The notes beneath the pieces are model-generated. The model was not told the DNA's origin, did not search any database, and saw only the letters and a program-made list of their open reading frames with translations. A DNA stretch of 64,000 nucleotides from positions 42,297 through 106,296 of the forward strand of contig CALBLK010000078.1 in the NCBI GenBank assembly GCA_937895845.1, in the 5' to 3' direction. Below, piece after piece: positions 63,546-64,000 of the stretch (the first letter of the stretch is position 1; the number at the start of each line of letters is the position of its first letter). The stretch comes from an uncultured Prevotella sp. Lineage in GTDB: Bacteria > Bacteroidota > Bacteroidia > Bacteroidales > Bacteroidaceae. The position numbers and the translations under genes are program-made.

Positions 63546-64000
63546 TCATTGCTTGATGAATACCTTTCGCGCTTTTCCGTCTGTGGTCCTCACGATATAA
63601 AGCCCTGCGGGCAGGGATGATGCATCTTTCCCCCTGGCCACCAGCTGCCCGTCAAGTGAGTAAACCCCGGCGTTGGCATCATCAACGGCAAGCGGAGTTC
63701 TTGCACTGGCCGTTACCGGCTCCCTCGCGAAGTCCTCTGCAGTGAATATCACCGAGTTATTCTCAACGCACTGTTGCAGGGCATACACCGCGCCGACAAG
63801 GTTCCATCCGCAACATTGCAGAAATCCCCTGTCGCTGCCAACACCCTCTATCCAGTAACCTTCCCTTGACATCTCTTCACTATGTCCTAGAAGCCAGTCT
63901 GTCATTTTCATCCTGCAACGCAGCACGCCAGAAACCTCTACGGTGTCAACCTCTATAACCTTGACCGTTCCATCATACACAGCAGCCGTGTCTCCCGGCT
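63546..64000 (-). CDS. C-terminal part of a secreted protein with sorting-type tail (N-terminus outside window)
   Basis: The reading frame is open to the window edge, giving at least 151 residues. The visible part contains a short mixed region (KVIEVDTVEVSGVLRCRMKMTDWLLGHSEEM) and ends with VYSLDGQLVARGKDASSLPAGLYIVRTTDGKARKVFIKQ, a Bacteroidota C-terminal sorting-type tail (Por_Secre_tail-like) also present on the GH30, GH5 and two large unknown proteins of this window. Type IX or surface secretion is therefore likely. The catalytic or binding part is not visible. The stop lies 25 bp upstream of the tRNA-Phe gene on the same strand. Confidence 0.8.
   Translation of the reverse strand, partial: PGDTAAVYDGTVKVIEVDTVEVSGVLRCRMKMTDWLLGHSEEMSREGYWIEGVGSDRGFLQCCGWNLVGAVYALQQCVENNSVIFTAEDFAREPVTASARTPLAVDDANAGVYSLDGQLVARGKDASSLPAGLYIVRTTDGKARKVFIKQ

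Overview
The window is a stretch of chromosome from a Bacteroidales bacterium, most likely Prevotellaceae or a close relative. The evidence is: SusC/SusD pairs, a hybrid two-component regulator, SPII lipoproteins with Asp/Ser-rich tails after the cysteine, Bacteroidota -7 promoter boxes (TAnnTTTG) ahead of several genes, and a recurring C-terminal tail of the 'YsLsGqRv ... kGlyI ... KVlVR' type on large secreted proteins. Base composition looks GC-rich throughout except for 43.0-46.5 kb, which is visibly AT-rich. The genus cannot be fixed from sequence reading alone.

Layout. 1-1.7 kb: C-terminal half of the transcription-repair coupling factor Mfd. 1.8-7.05 kb (+): a compact three-gene catabolic operon (BNR-type propeller protein, DUF2264 protein, Na+/solute symporter). 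7.06-8.57 kb (-): a sugar-1-phosphate transferase and a GT2 glycosyltransferase, probably for surface polysaccharide. 8.8-38.4 kb (+): a large xylan-degradation cluster: GH30 glucuronoxylanase-like enzyme, two big secreted proteins of unknown function, a GH5, a hybrid two-component regulator, GH67 alpha-glucuronidase, SGNH acetylesterase, GH43-CE1 fusion, GH43-CBM6, GH97, GH43 with a C-terminal trefoil-like domain, and GH95. Together these would remove 4-O-methylglucuronate, acetyl, feruloyl, arabinose and galactose/fucose-type decorations and cut the xylan backbone. No SusC/SusD pair and no obvious GH10 lies within the cluster, so uptake must be encoded elsewhere. A 58-residue peptide gene sits between the second unknown protein and the GH5.

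38.5-42.4 kb (-): a C11 (clostripain-type) cysteine peptidase lipoprotein preceded by two lipoproteins built from the same repeated domain. 42.5-43.0 kb: a block of degenerate tandem repeats of about 43 bp. 43.0-46.5 kb (+): an AT-rich restriction-modification island of two C5-cytosine methyltransferases around a DUF3883/PD-(D/E)xK-type protein, closed by a strong terminator.

46.7-63.0 kb (-): a seven-gene operon read from a promoter near 63.03 kb, in the order FAS1 lipoprotein, SusC, SusD, FAS1 lipoprotein, FAS1 lipoprotein, SusC, SusD. It has no carbohydrate-active enzyme and is the least understood system in the window. Beyond it lie an unusual tRNA-Phe gene and the C-terminal end of another secreted protein running off the window.

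No CRISPR array, insertion sequence, integrase, rRNA or phage gene was seen. All family assignments rest on reading the translated sequences; no database search was possible.
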